DNA from: Flavobacteriales bacterium | GTDB lineage: Bacteria; Bacteroidota; Bacteroidia; Flavobacteriales; UBA7430 | Length of the DNA: 48,073 bases | Assembly (NCBI GenBank): GCA_022425195.1 | Contig: JAKMFX010000012.1 | Span: 116,160 to 164,232 of the forward strand | Direction: 5' to 3' | Shown: piece by piece, positions 9,761-19,206 of the stretch | Numbering within the stretch: position 1 is the stretch's first letter | Layout of the letters: each line of letters opens with the position of its first letter | Translations under genes and position numbers: made by a program | The notes under the pieces: generated by a model | Databases searched by the model: none | The model's input: only the letters and a program-made list of their open reading frames with translations | Told to the model about the DNA's origin: nothing

Positions 9761-12592
9761 ATGGCAAGCCAGCAAGAGTACATTGAAGTGGAAGGAGCGA
9801 AAGTTCACAACCTCAAAAATATTGATGTTAAAATTCCCCGTGACAAACTTGTGGTGATTACAGGCCTTAGCGGTAGTGGAAAATCATCGCTTGCTTTTGA
9901 CACGATATATGCAGAGGGCCAACGTAGATACATAGAAACTTTCTCTGCTTATGCACGACAATTCCTGGGAGGATTGGAACGCCCTGATGTAGACAAAATT
10001 GACGGCCTGAGCCCAGTCATTTCCATAGAACAAAAAACAACAAGTAAGAACCCACGATCCACCGTAGGTACAATTACTGAAATTTACGATTTCCTCAGGC
10101 TTCTCTATGCCAGGATCTCCTACGCATACTCCTATAAAACTGGGGAGAAAATGATCAGCTACACGCTAGATCAAATTAAGGACCTCATCCTTGAGTCATA
10201 TCACAACCAAAAGATTTTACTGTTGGCACCCGTTGTGAAGGCGCGAAAGGGTCATTACAGAGAGTTGCTAGAGCATATACTCAAACAAGGATTCATCAAA
10301 GTTCGAATTGATGGAGAAATCCAAAACATCATGCCAAACATGAAATTGGATCGCTACAAAAATCATGACATAGAAATCGTAATCGATCGAATACAAATCA
10401 AAGGAGATGTCGAAAAAAGACTTAAAGAATCCCTTGAAGTAGCTCTAAAATACGGGAAAGGCATCATGCAAGTTTACGCTCCCGAGCATGAGGAAGTGAG
10501 ATACTTTAGCAAAAACTTAATGTGTCCTTCGTCGGGAATCGCCTATGATGATCCCGAACCAAACAACTTTTCATTCAATTCACCAAAAGGCGCGTGTAAA
10601 GCCTGTAACGGTTTGGGGATAGAAATGAAAATCGATGAACAGAAAATCTTTCCCGATAAGAACCTATCCATAGAAAGAGGGGGCTTAGCCCCTTTGGCAG
10701 ATCGCAAGAGCCCATGGATACACAAACAACTCACACTCATAGCAAAGCGATATAATTTTGATTTGAAGGACCCCATTCACTCCATCCCACCAAAAGCAAT
10801 GGATGTGATCTTAAATGGATCTGAAGAATCTTTTAAAATCTCAAACAAAACACTTGGGATTACTCAAGACTACAAGATCAACTACGAAGGAATTTCCAAC
10901 TTTATTAGTTATCAATACCACCATTCTGATTCCAAAAGCTTAAAACGTTGGGCAAAAAATTTCATGCTCCAAAAAAGTTGCTCTAAATGTTCCGGAAATC
11001 GCCTAAAGAAAGAGTCTCTTCATTTTAAAATTGATGGGAAGAACATTTCTGAGCTGGCTCAATTGGACATCTCTGAGCTCTATGAATTTTTCAGTCGTTA
11101 TGAAACACTTTTAGACGATCGGCAAAAAGCCATTGGTCTTGAAATCATCAAAGAACTAAAAACACGATTAAAATTCCTTCTTGACGTCGGCCTGGATTAT
11201 TTAAACCTCAACAGGAGCTCCAAATCATTGTCGGGTGGTGAGGCGCAAAGAATTCGTTTGGCTACACAAATTGGTTCTCAACTGGTCGGTGTACTGTACA
11301 TTCTTGACGAACCGAGTATTGGCCTTCATCAAAAAGACAACACAAGACTTATCAAGTCCCTCCAAAACTTACGTGACATTGGAAATTCAGTACTCGTAGT
11401 TGAACACGACAAAGAAATGATTGAATGTGCCGATCATGTTCTTGACATAGGACCAGGTGCAGGAAGACATGGAGGAGAAATTGTCTGCGAAGGAAGCCCA
11501 GAGGAAATCTTAAAAAAACACACCCTCACCACCCAATACTTAAATGGGGAGAAAGAGATAAACATGCCTAAGATTCGAAGAGAAGGGAATGGTAAGTCAA
11601 TTCAATTAAAGGGGGCTGAAGGCAATAACCTTAAAAACGTTGATCTAAAATTACCTTTAGGAAAACTCGTATGCGTTACAGGAGTGTCGGGAAGCGGAAA
11701 GTCAACTTTAATCAATGAAACCCTCTACCCCATTCTGAATTCCCATTTCTTCAGAGCCCTAAAAAAACCCCTACCCTACAAAAGCATAAGTGGACTTGAG
11801 CATATTGACAAGGTCATTGACATCGATCAATCACCTATCGGACGAACACCGAGATCCAACCCCGCTACCTACACAGGCGTTTTGAGTGAGATACGAAAAG
11901 TATTTTCTGAAGTACCAGAAGCCAAAATAAGAGCATACAAACCCGGTAGATTCTCCTTTAATGTAAAAGGAGGAAGATGTGAAACCTGTGAAGGTGGAGG
12001 TATGCGCGTGATAGAGATGAATTTCTTGCCTGACGTTCACGTGAAGTGCGAGACCTGTAACGGAAAAAGATTCAACAGAGAAACATTAGAGATTAGATAT
12101 AAGGGTAAGTCAATATCAGACGTGTTGGATATGACCATTAATCAGGCAGTTGATTTTTTTGAGCCCATTCCAAAAATCTATAGAAAAATCAAAACACTCC
12201 AAGAAGTCGGTCTCGGATACATCACTTTAGGTCAACAATCAACCACCTTATCTGGTGGGGAGGCTCAGCGTGTAAAGCTCGCTACTGAACTGAGTAAAAG
12301 AGATACTGGGAACACCCTATTCATTCTGGATGAGCCCACCACTGGTTTACATTTCGAAGACATCCGTGTTCTAATGGAGGTCCTGAATAAATTGGTGGAA
12401 AAAGGCAACACCGTGCTTATCATTGAACACAATATGGATGTGATAAAATTAGCCGATCACATTATTGACCTAGGCCCTGAAGGAGGTAAAAATGGTGGTA
12501 TCATACTGTGTGAAGGAAAACCTGAAGAACTTCTAACGAATAAGAAAAGCCATACCATAAGCTACTTGAAATCGGAATTTAACATGCTTTAA
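9761..12592 (+). CDS. uvrA: Excinuclease ABC subunit A
   Basis: This 943-residue protein has two ABC ATPase halves. The first Walker A is GLSGSGKS (35-42) and the second is GVSGSGKST (about 648-656). Both signature motifs (LSGGEAQR) and both Walker B segments ([20 protein letters not shown]) are present. The second zinc module (CETC...CETC) is intact. The first begins CPSS where most UvrAs have CPxC, and ends normally with CKAC; I recall this variation from Bacteroidota UvrAs. UvrA scans DNA for bulky lesions and loads UvrB in nucleotide excision repair. The gene stands alone, 46 bp after rfbC, and converges with the STAS-like gene across a 10-bp gap. Confidence 0.97.
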   Translation: MASQQEYIEVEGAKVHNLKNIDVKIPRDKLVVITGLSGSGKSSLAFDTIYAEGQRRYIETFSAYARQFLGGLERPDVDKIDGLSPVISIEQKTTSKNPRSTVGTITEIYDFLRLLYARISYAYSYKTGEKMISYTLDQIKDLILESYHNQKILLLAPVVKARKGHYRELLEHILKQGFIKVRIDGEIQNIMPNMKLDRYKNHDIEIVIDRIQIKGDVEKRLKESLEVALKYGKGIMQVYAPEHEEVRYFSKNLMCPSSGIAYDDPEPNNFSFNSPKGACKACNGLGIEMKIDEQKIFPDKNLSIERGGLAPLADRKSPWIHKQLTLIAKRYNFDLKDPIHSIPPKAMDVILNGSEESFKISNKTLGITQDYKINYEGISNFISYQYHHSDSKSLKRWAKNFMLQKSCSKCSGNRLKKESLHFKIDGKNISELAQLDISELYEFFSRYETLLDDRQKAIGLEIIKELKTRLKFLLDVGLDYLNLNRSSKSLSGGEAQRIRLATQIGSQLVGVLYILDEPSIGLHQKDNTRLIKSLQNLRDIGNSVLVVEHDKEMIECADHVLDIGPGAGRHGGEIVCEGSPEEILKKHTLTTQYLNGEKEINMPKIRREGNGKSIQLKGAEGNNLKNVDLKLPLGKLVCVTGVSGSGKSTLINETLYPILNSHFFRALKKPLPYKSISGLEHIDKVIDIDQSPIGRTPRSNPATYTGVLSEIRKVFSEVPEAKIRAYKPGRFSFNVKGGRCETCEGGGMRVIEMNFLPDVHVKCETCNGKRFNRETLEIRYKGKSISDVLDMTINQAVDFFEPIPKIYRKIKTLQEVGLGYITLGQQSTTLSGGEAQRVKLATELSKRDTGNTLFILDEPTTGLHFEDIRVLMEVLNKLVEKGNTVLIIEHNMDVIKLADHIIDLGPEGGKNGGIILCEGKPEELLTNKKSHTISYLKSEFNML

Positions 12593-12602
12593 ATTGACTT
12601 CT

Positions 12603-12986
12603 TTATTCCTGCTTAAGCAACCATTCTCTTGCTTTCTCTATGTTGGTGAATGAGCTGATGACAAAATTAGGCTTATTGATGCCCAAAAAAAAGTTGGCAA
12701 TCAATCTGGACAATGAATTGTGTACCAACATAGCACAGGCCTTGTGAGCTACAACCATTCGATGGGTATTGATAAATTTTCTAGAAAACTTATCCATCCC
12801 CACAAGGTTTTTAAAATGTACCAAAAGCAAAACACCCTGCCCTGTTTCATCCAACTCCTCTACCCCTTCTAAATGTTCTTTGATGGTTTTTAAATTGTGT
12901 TTCGTCTTAACTGGGAATTTCAAATGAACAATCCCATCTACATCTAGAGTTAACAACTCATTACTTGTTTTTACTTCCTTTATCAT
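12603..12986 (-). CDS. Small STAS-like (SpoIIAA-fold) domain protein
   Basis: This 127-residue soluble protein has no signal peptide or membrane segment. Its alternating beta-alpha pattern and the central GQGVLLLVHFKNL-type strand, followed by a helix and FTNIEKAREWL at the end, resemble the STAS/SpoIIAA-like domains found widely in Bacteroidota (a DUF7793-type group, from memory). It lies 11 bp behind a PAS histidine kinase, so the two are cotranscribed. A partner or output role next to the kinase is plausible because no response regulator is adjacent. This is inference from fold-like features and context. Confidence 0.55.
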   Translation of the reverse strand: MIKEVKTSNELLTLDVDGIVHLKFPVKTKHNLKTIKEHLEGVEELDETGQGVLLLVHFKNLVGMDKFSRKFINTHRMVVAHKACAMLVHNSLSRLIANFFLGINKPNFVISSFTNIEKAREWLLKQE

Positions 12987-12997
12987 AATTTCTAATT

Positions 12998-14080
12998 TTA
13001 GGGGTTTGGGAAAAATAACTGAATGATTGTCCCTTCATTCTCCTTTGACACAACATCAATGGTTCCCTTTTGAAGCTCTATCAATCTTTTAGATATAGAA
13101 AGCCCAAGGCCAGTAGATTTCTCTCCCTGAGTACCCAACCTTTTGGTGGAGGTGAAAACATCAAATATAAAGGGCAAATCGTCCTCGGGAATACCTATTC
13201 CTTTGTCGGAGATATTTATGGTTAATCCACGATCTGTGGTCTCTAAGTAAACACTAATGACACCCGAAGAATTACTAAACTTTATAGCATTGGACATCAG
13301 GTTGGTTAATATTTGTGAAAACCGAAGGGAATCCAACGAAAATAAGGTCTGTGTATGGGGCAGATGAACGGTGATTTCTTTCTCTGTGATTTCGGCTAAA
13401 AATGATTCTGCAACAAAGTGAATTCGCTCCTCTACAATAAACTCAGAAATATGTAGCTGAATGTAATCAACATCGGTTTGGATGTAGGACAATAAATCTT
13501 CCATAAGCAAAAGGGTTTCCTTACAATTACTTACGATTTGACGGATATCATTGACAGCAAGGTCCTTTTTATTTGTCCTGAGGAAAGACTCCGCTATGAT
13601 CTTAACTCCAGAAATAGGGGTTCGTAAATCATGAGCCAACATCTTGACGACATCACCTTGAACTTTGTATAAATTATTAAGCCTTAATTCTTCTTCTTTT
13701 CTCTGAGTTACATCCGCAGAAATACCCACCATATGAGTGACGAAACCATCCGCAGAAATTACGGGTATAAATTTACCATACAGCCAGTAGACATGCTCAT
13801 TGGGTTTGATGATTCTGAAGTCAAAGTCTACAGGTTTTTTATTTTTTAAGGAAGTGATGAAAGATCGAATAAGCATCCTTTTATCGTCGGGATGTATGAC
13901 CATTTTAAAAAACAGATAGGGATCAGATGATAAAAATTCCTTGTCTACTCCGAAAGTTTCAAAAGTATCATTGATGTGTAAAATTTTTAAATCCAATCCA
14001 TCAACATTGGTCACAAAAACCACATGATCGATATTATCAAAAATAACATCAAGCATTTCATAGGTGCTAATCTGTCTCAT
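12998..14080 (-). CDS. PAS-domain sensor histidine kinase (hybrid-free, apparently cytoplasmic)
   Basis: This 360-residue protein has a PAS domain with a PAC tail at about 10-128, a HisKA dimerisation helix with the phospho-accepting His150 (MLAHDLRTPISG), and an HATPase domain to the end. The N box (LTNLMSNAIKFS), G1 (DKGIGI, 292-297) and G2 (GLGLS, about 324-328) are all present. No membrane helix is visible, so it should sense a cytoplasmic signal through PAS. It has no receiver domain and no neighbouring response regulator. A small STAS-like gene follows at 11 bp. The 504-bp region upstream probably holds its promoter; a TAATTTTG element on the minus strand (14132-14139) fits a -7 box, but without a matching -33. 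Confidence 0.92.
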   Translation of the reverse strand: MRQISTYEMLDVIFDNIDHVVFVTNVDGLDLKILHINDTFETFGVDKEFLSSDPYLFFKMVIHPDDKRMLIRSFITSLKNKKPVDFDFRIIKPNEHVYWLYGKFIPVISADGFVTHMVGISADVTQRKEEELRLNNLYKVQGDVVKMLAHDLRTPISGVKIIAESFLRTNKKDLAVNDIRQIVSNCKETLLLMEDLLSYIQTDVDYIQLHISEFIVEERIHFVAESFLAEITEKEITVHLPHTQTLFSLDSLRFSQILTNLMSNAIKFSNSSGVISVYLETTDRGLTINISDKGIGIPEDDLPFIFDVFTSTKRLGTQGEKSTGLGLSISKRLIELQKGTIDVVSKENEGTIIQLFFPNP

Positions 14081-14584
14081 TATTTAAAACATTACATTAT
14101 GAAGGATAGGAGAAGATAACTCGTCCCAACCCAAAATTATATCAATACAGGGTGGCTTACTTTTAATTCCTCATGTTATGAGAACAAAGAAACCCATATG
14201 CATTTGCAGAATGCTTTTGTGCATTCAAGTAAAAACACATTTCAACGATACTAGAAAATCAATGAGGGAAATCATTTATTGAATCCGTCATACTCACATT
14301 AATACTAATTATTAAAATCAATAATACATTATATTACAGGCTATTGTAAATATATAAATTCTTTTGTGAGCAAAAAGGATTATTACATCAAAAATGCCGT
14401 AATACACATAAATTCAGGTCGTTAAGACCAATAGGACTAAAGGGTTTGAAGTGTTCAAGACAAAATGTATTCTTAATCATCTTCAAAGATTAATGCGTCA
14501 CTACAAGCCACAGCAAACTTATTTTCATTTACATCGCAAAAAAATCATAGAATAAAGTATAAATTGCGGGCATTAACAAAATTC
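14081..14584. other. 504-bp divergent intergenic region without a recognised gene
   Basis: I see no convincing coding frame. There is one short hairpin, GAATGC-TTTTGT-GCATTC at 14209-14226, with no T-tract. The region must hold the start signals of the histidine kinase (minus) and plsY (plus), and is long for this compact genome, leaving room for an undetected small RNA. Confidence 0.4.
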
Positions 14585-15220
14585 ATGGATTACCTATTTT
14601 TCTTATTGGCTTATTTAATTGGATCGATTCCCAGTTCTGTATGGATAGGGAAAAGGTTCTACAATCTTGATGTTCGAGAACATGGAAGTGGAAACGCAGG
14701 TGCCACAAACAGTTTCAGAATATTGGGGAAACGTGTGGGGAGTATCGTATTGATTATTGATATTTTTAAAGCTTGGTTCTCAACGTATGTCCTAAGCTAC
14801 ATGGCAAACGATCAATCTACAGAAAACATGCTAGGATTAGGAATGGTTGCTGTACTGGGGCACATCTTCCCTATTTATATTGGTTTTAGAGGTGGGAAAG
14901 GAATTGCGAGCTTGCTAGGGGTGATTATAGCCATACAACCTACTGCTGCCCTGTTTTCTATCCTTACATTTCTAATCTCTCTTATTTTTAGTCGCTACGT
15001 ATCCTTGAGCTCCATACTTGCAGCCTGCACCTTTCCAGCAACGATTATACTCTATCTGAAAAGCGACAACAATGCCTTGATTATTTTTTCAATCATGGTC
15101 AGTGTACTCGTTTTATTCACCCATAAAAAAAACATTGAAAGACTTTTCAAGAAAGAAGAATCAAGAGTAAAACTTCCAAGAAGAATTTTTAGAAGAAAAT
15201 TAAAAAGAAAGAGAAATTAA
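14585..15220 (+). CDS. plsY: Glycerol-3-phosphate acyltransferase PlsY
   Basis: The 211-residue membrane protein has the three PlsY motifs: GSIPSSVWIGK near the N terminus, HGSGNAGATNSFRILGK at about 31-47, and GHIFPIYIGFRGGKGIAS at about 94-111. PlsY transfers acyl groups from acyl phosphate to glycerol-3-phosphate, the first step of phospholipid synthesis at the inner membrane. I start at ATG 14585, which puts the first hydrophobic helix at the N terminus. A TTG seven codons upstream (14564) would add a charged tail unlike the family. The basic C-terminal tail (RRIFRRKLKRKRN) is cytoplasmic. Confidence 0.95.
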   Translation: MDYLFFLLAYLIGSIPSSVWIGKRFYNLDVREHGSGNAGATNSFRILGKRVGSIVLIIDIFKAWFSTYVLSYMANDQSTENMLGLGMVAVLGHIFPIYIGFRGGKGIASLLGVIIAIQPTAALFSILTFLISLIFSRYVSLSSILAACTFPATIILYLKSDNNALIIFSIMVSVLVLFTHKKNIERLFKKEESRVKLPRRIFRRKLKRKRN

Positions 15221-15255
15221 CTTTCACATAGAAAGAGAAATCTCAAAAGCTTTCC

Positions 15256-15263
15256 TATATTTG
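15256..15263 (+). promoter_or_regulatory. Candidate -7 box of the tRNA-Arg gene
   Basis: TATATTTG is a perfect TAnnTTTG match 16 bp before the mature tRNA 5' end, which fits a short leader removed by RNase P. No well-placed -33 TTG is visible. Confidence 0.45.
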
Positions 15264-15279
15264 CACCCGTATTAAAAAT

Positions 15280-15353
15280 GGCCCCGTAGCTCAACTGGAT
15301 AGAGTATCACACTACGAATGTGACGGTTGCAGGTTCGAATCTTGCCGGGGTCA
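15280..15353 (+). tRNA. tRNA-Arg (anticodon ACG)
   Basis: The 74-nt sequence folds into a full cloverleaf. The acceptor stem is GGCCCCG with CGGGGTC, including one G-T pair. The D arm is GCTC/GAGT, and the anticodon stem TCACA/TGTGA closes the loop CTACGAA with ACG at 15314-15316. The T arm is GCAGG/CTTGC around TTCGAAT. The discriminator is A and no CCA is encoded. A34 is expected to become inosine through TadA, so the tRNA reads CGU, CGC and CGA. Confidence 0.95.
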
Positions 15354-15359
15354 CTCAAA

Positions 15360-15400
15360 CGGAGAATTGGTTAACAAAAACCAGATCTTCGTTTTTTTTT
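15360..15400 (+). terminator. Intrinsic terminator after tRNA-Arg
   Basis: A 13-base arm (15360-15372) pairs with 15379-15391 through 12 pairs, two of them wobble, with one mismatch. A run of nine T (15392-15400) follows. Confidence 0.85.
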
Positions 15401-15421
15401 AGACCTAAAGTGAAGCAAACA

Positions 15422-15448
15422 AAAAGCCCACTCGATGAGTGGGCTTTT
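15422..15448 (-). terminator. Terminator of the TonB receptor gene, probably bidirectional
   Basis: AAAAGCCCACTC (15422-15433) and GAGTGGGCTTTT (15437-15448) are a perfect 12-bp inverted repeat around GAT. A-rich and T-rich flanks let it work on both strands. It lies 27 bp after the receptor stop codon. Confidence 0.88.
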
Positions 15449-15475
15449 AAATAACCATCTAAATTATCTATAGAT

Positions 15476-17944
15476 CTAAAGTTTAAATACGACTCTAGCT
15501 AAGAAATTTCGGCCCGCCTGTGGGTAATAGAAGTTTTCAACGGTTCTAACTTCCACGCCTTGATGTTCATAGGTACCTCCCCAGTTATAACCATTCGTTT
15601 CATAGGTTTCATCTAAAAGATTATTCACCAACAAACCGAAAGTCATCTCTTCAAACAACACCTTTTTTAAGGTGTAATCCAACTGAAGGTTAACCGTGGT
15701 ATATGCATTCAATTTTTGGGTTTCTGTAGAGGTATTATCCAAGTATTGGTCTCCTACATGCTTTCCTGAAAGATTGATACTCAAATCTTGTAAAGGCTCA
15801 TAAGTCACACCTAAATTAGCAACGATATTAGGAGAGAATGACAAATCTGTATTTTTGTGAGCAATGGTATTCTGCAAACCGGTATCCCAATTATCAACAA
15901 ACTCATTGAACTCCTTAATTTTATTACGACTAAAGCTTGCATTCGCCATCACACTTAATTGATTAGATAGGCGGTAACCTGCTTCCAACTCAATACCTGA
16001 ACGGTAACTAACACCCACATTTCTACGTGTGTAATCACCCACATCATTAATCTGTCCGGTTAGAACCAACTGATCGTTGTAATGCATATAGTACAGATTT
16101 GCATTCAGAATCAAATTCTTTCCTTTAAAACGATATCCTGTCTCAAGATTAACTAATTTTTCTACTTTGGGTTGATTTTGTGGGGTATTTTCTCTAAAAT
16201 CTTTTCTTACCGGCTCACGATTCGCAACCGCAAGAGAGGCGTAAGCATTGTTTCGCTCATCAAAATCATACATCAATCCGAATTTTGGGTTGATAAAATT
16301 GAAGGTCTTTGTTTGCTGAACGTCTTTGATCTCACCAGCAACTTCATCAACACCCAAAAATGTATAGTCAATGTATCTGTATTGCAGATCCCCATAAAAG
16401 GTTAAGGGACCGTTATTATAAGTTCCCTTTATGTAAGAGTGAGCTTCTTGTTTCTTCGCGTCATTGTCGTAGTAACGATCTCTAATATCGCTATCTGATG
16501 CGTATTCTGACCAAATCACCTCACCGAAATGCCCTCCTTCATATTGGTTGGCTCCACCACCAAAGGTTATATCGAGTCCATTCTCAGCATAAGCAAAAGA
16601 AAAGATTCCTCCATAAAAATGGTTATCAAGCCACTTTCTTCGTATCAAATCGGTTGTACTGATGGTGTCTTGAGAAAAAATTAGTGTTTTGAAGCCGTAG
16701 TCGCTAAAATCTTCATCTGCCTTATATTGCTCATAATATCCTCTTCCTCGGGTGTAATGTGCCGCAGTACTGAACTTCAAATGTTCATCAATCAAATGAG
16801 AAAAGTGCAGTTGATAATGATCTTGCTGATAATTGTCTATCTCGTTGTCGTAGGTATAGTAGTTATAGGTTCTGCCCGAAATAAGTAAGTTTTCTCTATC
16901 GTCGCCAAAAATATAATTTCGGTCAGCATAGGCCGAAATTTCGTCTTTATCACCATTGATGACCGATTCAGGGGTACCGTACCATGCTTGAGCTGTTTTC
17001 TCCTTACCACTAAAAAGAGTCGCTCTAAGATTCGATTTTGATCCCAACCAAACACCAGAAAGGTAGTAAGACTTTAACTCCGATGCAGAGCGATCTATAT
17101 AACCGTCAGACTGGATCGCAGATAATCGCGCATCAATGATAAACTTATCATTAAGCAGGCCAGTACCTACCTTAACTGTATTTTTAAACGTATTAAAGGA
17201 TCCAAAAGAATTGTCTAATACGCCATAAGCTTCCTTGTTTAGACTGTTGGTCTCCATATTAATGCTAGCCCCAAAAGCAGCGGCACCGTTTGATGAGGTT
17301 CCCACTCCTCTTTGAACCTGAATACTATTTAAGGAAGAGGCAAAATCCGGCATATTTACCCAGTAAACACCATGAGATTCAGAATCGTTAAGAGGAATCC
17401 CATTAATGGTCACATTGGTTCTGGTAGGATCCACCCCTCGAATACGAATCCCAGAATAACCAACACCAGCACCGGCATCTGAAGTCACAACAGTAGATGG
17501 TAGAGCGTTTAATACATAAGGAATGTCTTGACCGAAATTGTTTTCCTCGATTTCTTCCACATCGAGCTCAGAATAGGTCGTAGGAATTTTTGGATTGGCT
17601 CGAGTGGCAGACACCGTAACCTCATCAAGAAGTAATGCTTTCTTACTCAAAACAACCGTGACTTCTTGATCGGCATTTGGAACCTCTACTATTTGAGACA
17701 AAGAAACAAAACCCTCTGAAGAAAAATTAAGCTGGTAAGTCCCCGAATCTAGTTTACCAAACTCAAAAACACCCTCAAGGTCGGTGTAAGTTTTGAAGTA
17801 CGTTTGTTGGATTTCTACTTCAACATTGGAAATGCGACTTCCATCGATTCCTTTTACGATTCCAGTGATGTTGTTTTGAGAAAATCCGACTAAGGGCATA
17901 AAGAGCATTAAGCCACAAACTTTTGAAAAAATTCTTGTTTTCAT
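15476..17944 (-). CDS. TonB-dependent outer-membrane receptor under a TPP riboswitch (putative thiamine receptor)
   Basis: The 822-residue precursor begins with a signal peptide (residues 1-22, ending GFSQ). A carboxypeptidase-regulatory-like domain at about 25-108 is usual for Bacteroidota receptors, and the plug at about 125-235 includes RIRGVDPTRTNVTINGIPL and VQRGVGTSSNGAAAFGASINM. The rest is the beta-barrel, ending in an aromatic-rich strand and a terminal Leu (FLARVVFKL). Such receptors import scarce ligands with TonB-ExbBD energy. There is no SusD partner, which argues against a glycan role. A thiamine pyrophosphate riboswitch directly precedes it, so thiamine or a derivative is the probable cargo; this is inference from regulation. 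Upstream on the same strand are a PnuC-type transporter and a NadR-like kinase. Confidence 0.93.
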   Translation of the reverse strand: MKTRIFSKVCGLMLFMPLVGFSQNNITGIVKGIDGSRISNVEVEIQQTYFKTYTDLEGVFEFGKLDSGTYQLNFSSEGFVSLSQIVEVPNADQEVTVVLSKKALLLDEVTVSATRANPKIPTTYSELDVEEIEENNFGQDIPYVLNALPSTVVTSDAGAGVGYSGIRIRGVDPTRTNVTINGIPLNDSESHGVYWVNMPDFASSLNSIQVQRGVGTSSNGAAAFGASINMETNSLNKEAYGVLDNSFGSFNTFKNTVKVGTGLLNDKFIIDARLSAIQSDGYIDRSASELKSYYLSGVWLGSKSNLRATLFSGKEKTAQAWYGTPESVINGDKDEISAYADRNYIFGDDRENLLISGRTYNYYTYDNEIDNYQQDHYQLHFSHLIDEHLKFSTAAHYTRGRGYYEQYKADEDFSDYGFKTLIFSQDTISTTDLIRRKWLDNHFYGGIFSFAYAENGLDITFGGGANQYEGGHFGEVIWSEYASDSDIRDRYYDNDAKKQEAHSYIKGTYNNGPLTFYGDLQYRYIDYTFLGVDEVAGEIKDVQQTKTFNFINPKFGLMYDFDERNNAYASLAVANREPVRKDFRENTPQNQPKVEKLVNLETGYRFKGKNLILNANLYYMHYNDQLVLTGQINDVGDYTRRNVGVSYRSGIELEAGYRLSNQLSVMANASFSRNKIKEFNEFVDNWDTGLQNTIAHKNTDLSFSPNIVANLGVTYEPLQDLSINLSGKHVGDQYLDNTSTETQKLNAYTTVNLQLDYTLKKVLFEEMTFGLLVNNLLDETYETNGYNWGGTYEHQGVEVRTVENFYYPQAGRNFLARVVFKL

Positions 17945-18007
17945 ATTTTAAAAAATATTATCCAAGAACAGGGGCTAATTCTATGGTGTTAGTTTTAGCA
18001 CTTTTTT

Positions 18008-18089
18008 ATCACTTCCCTTCGCAGGCATTATCCTGAGCAGGTTAAATGGGTGTAATCTCAGCCGCTCAAAAGCAGCACCCCTTAGAGAT
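18008..18089 (-). promoter_or_regulatory. TPP (THI-box) riboswitch
   Basis: On the minus strand the conserved elements appear in order: CTAAGGGGTGC, then GCGGCTGAGATTACACCC (the pyrimidine-sensing arm with CTGAGA), then CAGGATAATGCCTGCGAAGGG (the pyrophosphate-sensing arm), with closing stem ATCTCT / AGTGAT. This is a near-textbook TPP aptamer. About 63 nt separate it from the receptor ATG. I see no clear terminator hairpin in that leader, so control may act on translation. It lies after the stop codon of the upstream kinase gene, so it can control the receptor but not the transporter and kinase ahead of it. Confidence 0.95.
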
Positions 18090-18103
18090 GAGGCAAAATT
18101 ACA

Positions 18104-18610
18104 TCAAACTTTCATAAGAGCGTCAATCTCTTGCCAACTTTTTTTCAATCTTTCTTCGTGAGTTCCAGAAACAATGATAAAATTCTTACCGTGCTTATTC
18201 AAGGATTCTAGATACAGTTCAAACAGCTCATTTCGGGAATCAGGACTCTCCCTGAGCGGATCTTTTTCCCAGGGGATGTCTGGGCTGCATAAGATGTGTA
18301 AGTCGAATATATCTTTGCGGATAAATTCATTTATTAAAGCTGAAACCTTTTTGTATTTGTACATCGACCACACTTCCAAAACCAAAAAATCAGTATCGGA
18401 AATCAAGATGTCTTCAGAAGATAAAAGCAAGCTTTTAAATTGCCCTTGAGCAATTAAGTCGAGATCTTTTTGGTCGTAAACACCTTGGGTTTTCTCCAAA
18501 TGCATACGCGCATACTCAGAAACGTATGAAACGCCATAGTGCGCAGAAAGTGAGGCACACAATGTGGTCTTGCCTGAAGATTCAGGTCCTGTTATGGCCA
18601 CCTTCATCAT
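18104..18610 (-). CDS. NadR-like P-loop kinase next to a PnuC transporter (putative vitamin kinase)
   Basis: This 168-residue protein has Walker A GPESSGKTT (8-16) and then YVSEYAR near residue 35, the pattern of the AAA_28 / NadR ribosylnicotinamide-kinase group. The nucleotidyltransferase and helix-turn-helix domains of full NadR are absent. A Walker-B-like ISDTDFLVLEVW segment follows. It starts inside the stop codon of the transporter gene (ATGA overlap, or one codon later with TGATG), so the two are translationally coupled. Next to a PnuC carrier such kinases trap the vitamin by phosphorylation. The TPP riboswitch beside it makes thiamine as likely a substrate as nicotinamide riboside. 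Substrate unproven. Confidence 0.75.
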   Translation of the reverse strand: MMKVAITGPESSGKTTLCASLSAHYGVSYVSEYARMHLEKTQGVYDQKDLDLIAQGQFKSLLLSSEDILISDTDFLVLEVWSMYKYKKVSALINEFIRKDIFDLHILCSPDIPWEKDPLRESPDSRNELFELYLESLNKHGKNFIIVSGTHEERLKKSWQEIDALMKV

Positions 18611-19206
18611 GACAATTGACGCTTGTACTCCTTTTTCCAGGCCATGAAACCGTAAATGGCCAAAAGGGTGAATATTCCGTATTGAACAGCTGTTAAGTAA
18701 TAATCCTGTTGCGTGTAGAGGTATATAGAAACCAAATCAATGACAATCCAATAAATCCAATTCCCCATAATTTTTCGAGTCACCATAAAGGTTGCTGATA
18801 AACTGTAGCAGGTCGTGAATGCATCCACATAAGGGTTGGCCTGAAGGGTGTAATGATCAAAAATAAAACCAAGCAGCAGTGCTACAAAGCCACTGACAAC
18901 AATATTTAGAACATGATTTTTAAAACTCCATGTTTTTATTTCAACATCGTCTGCTTTAGACAGCTTCCAACTGAACCAACCCACCACAGCCATAACCACA
19001 TAAAAAAGCTGTAAAATAGATTCTATATATAAATGACCAACATAACATAGATAAACAAATAAAGATGAGCCTATAAAAGCGAACCACCAACAGATCAGCA
19101 TTCGCTTTGCGGCAAGCACTACGTAAGTGAGGCTAGACAAAACTGCCAGCCATTCAATAATGGATGTCGCTTTAATACCTTCCCATAAAAGTGTGAAAAA
19201 TGACAT
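18607..19206 (-). CDS. pnuC: PnuC-family vitamin transporter (probably thiamine, PnuT type)
   Basis: This 199-residue membrane protein has about seven hydrophobic segments. It carries the PnuC-family pattern: LQLFYVVMAVVGWFSW near residue 65-80, WIYWIVIDLVSIYLY near 151-165, and the late MAWKKE. PnuC proteins are facilitators for nicotinamide riboside, and relatives named PnuT and PnuX carry thiamine and riboflavin. Position next to a TPP-riboswitched TonB receptor favours thiamine; the sequence alone does not decide. The gene is first in a minus-strand unit and overlaps the kinase gene by 4 nt. No riboswitch is visible in the 215 bp before it. Confidence 0.85.
   Translation of the reverse strand: MSFFTLLWEGIKATSIIEWLAVLSSLTYVVLAAKRMLICWWFAFIGSSLFVYLCYVGHLYIESILQLFYVVMAVVGWFSWKLSKADDVEIKTWSFKNHVLNIVVSGFVALLLGFIFDHYTLQANPYVDAFTTCYSLSATFMVTRKIMGNWIYWIVIDLVSIYLYTQQDYYLTAVQYGIFTLLAIYGFMAWKKEYKRQLS

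Noticed and set aside
18104-18610. Full-length NadR regulator
   Set aside because: Only the P-loop kinase part is present, without helix-turn-helix or nucleotidyltransferase domain.
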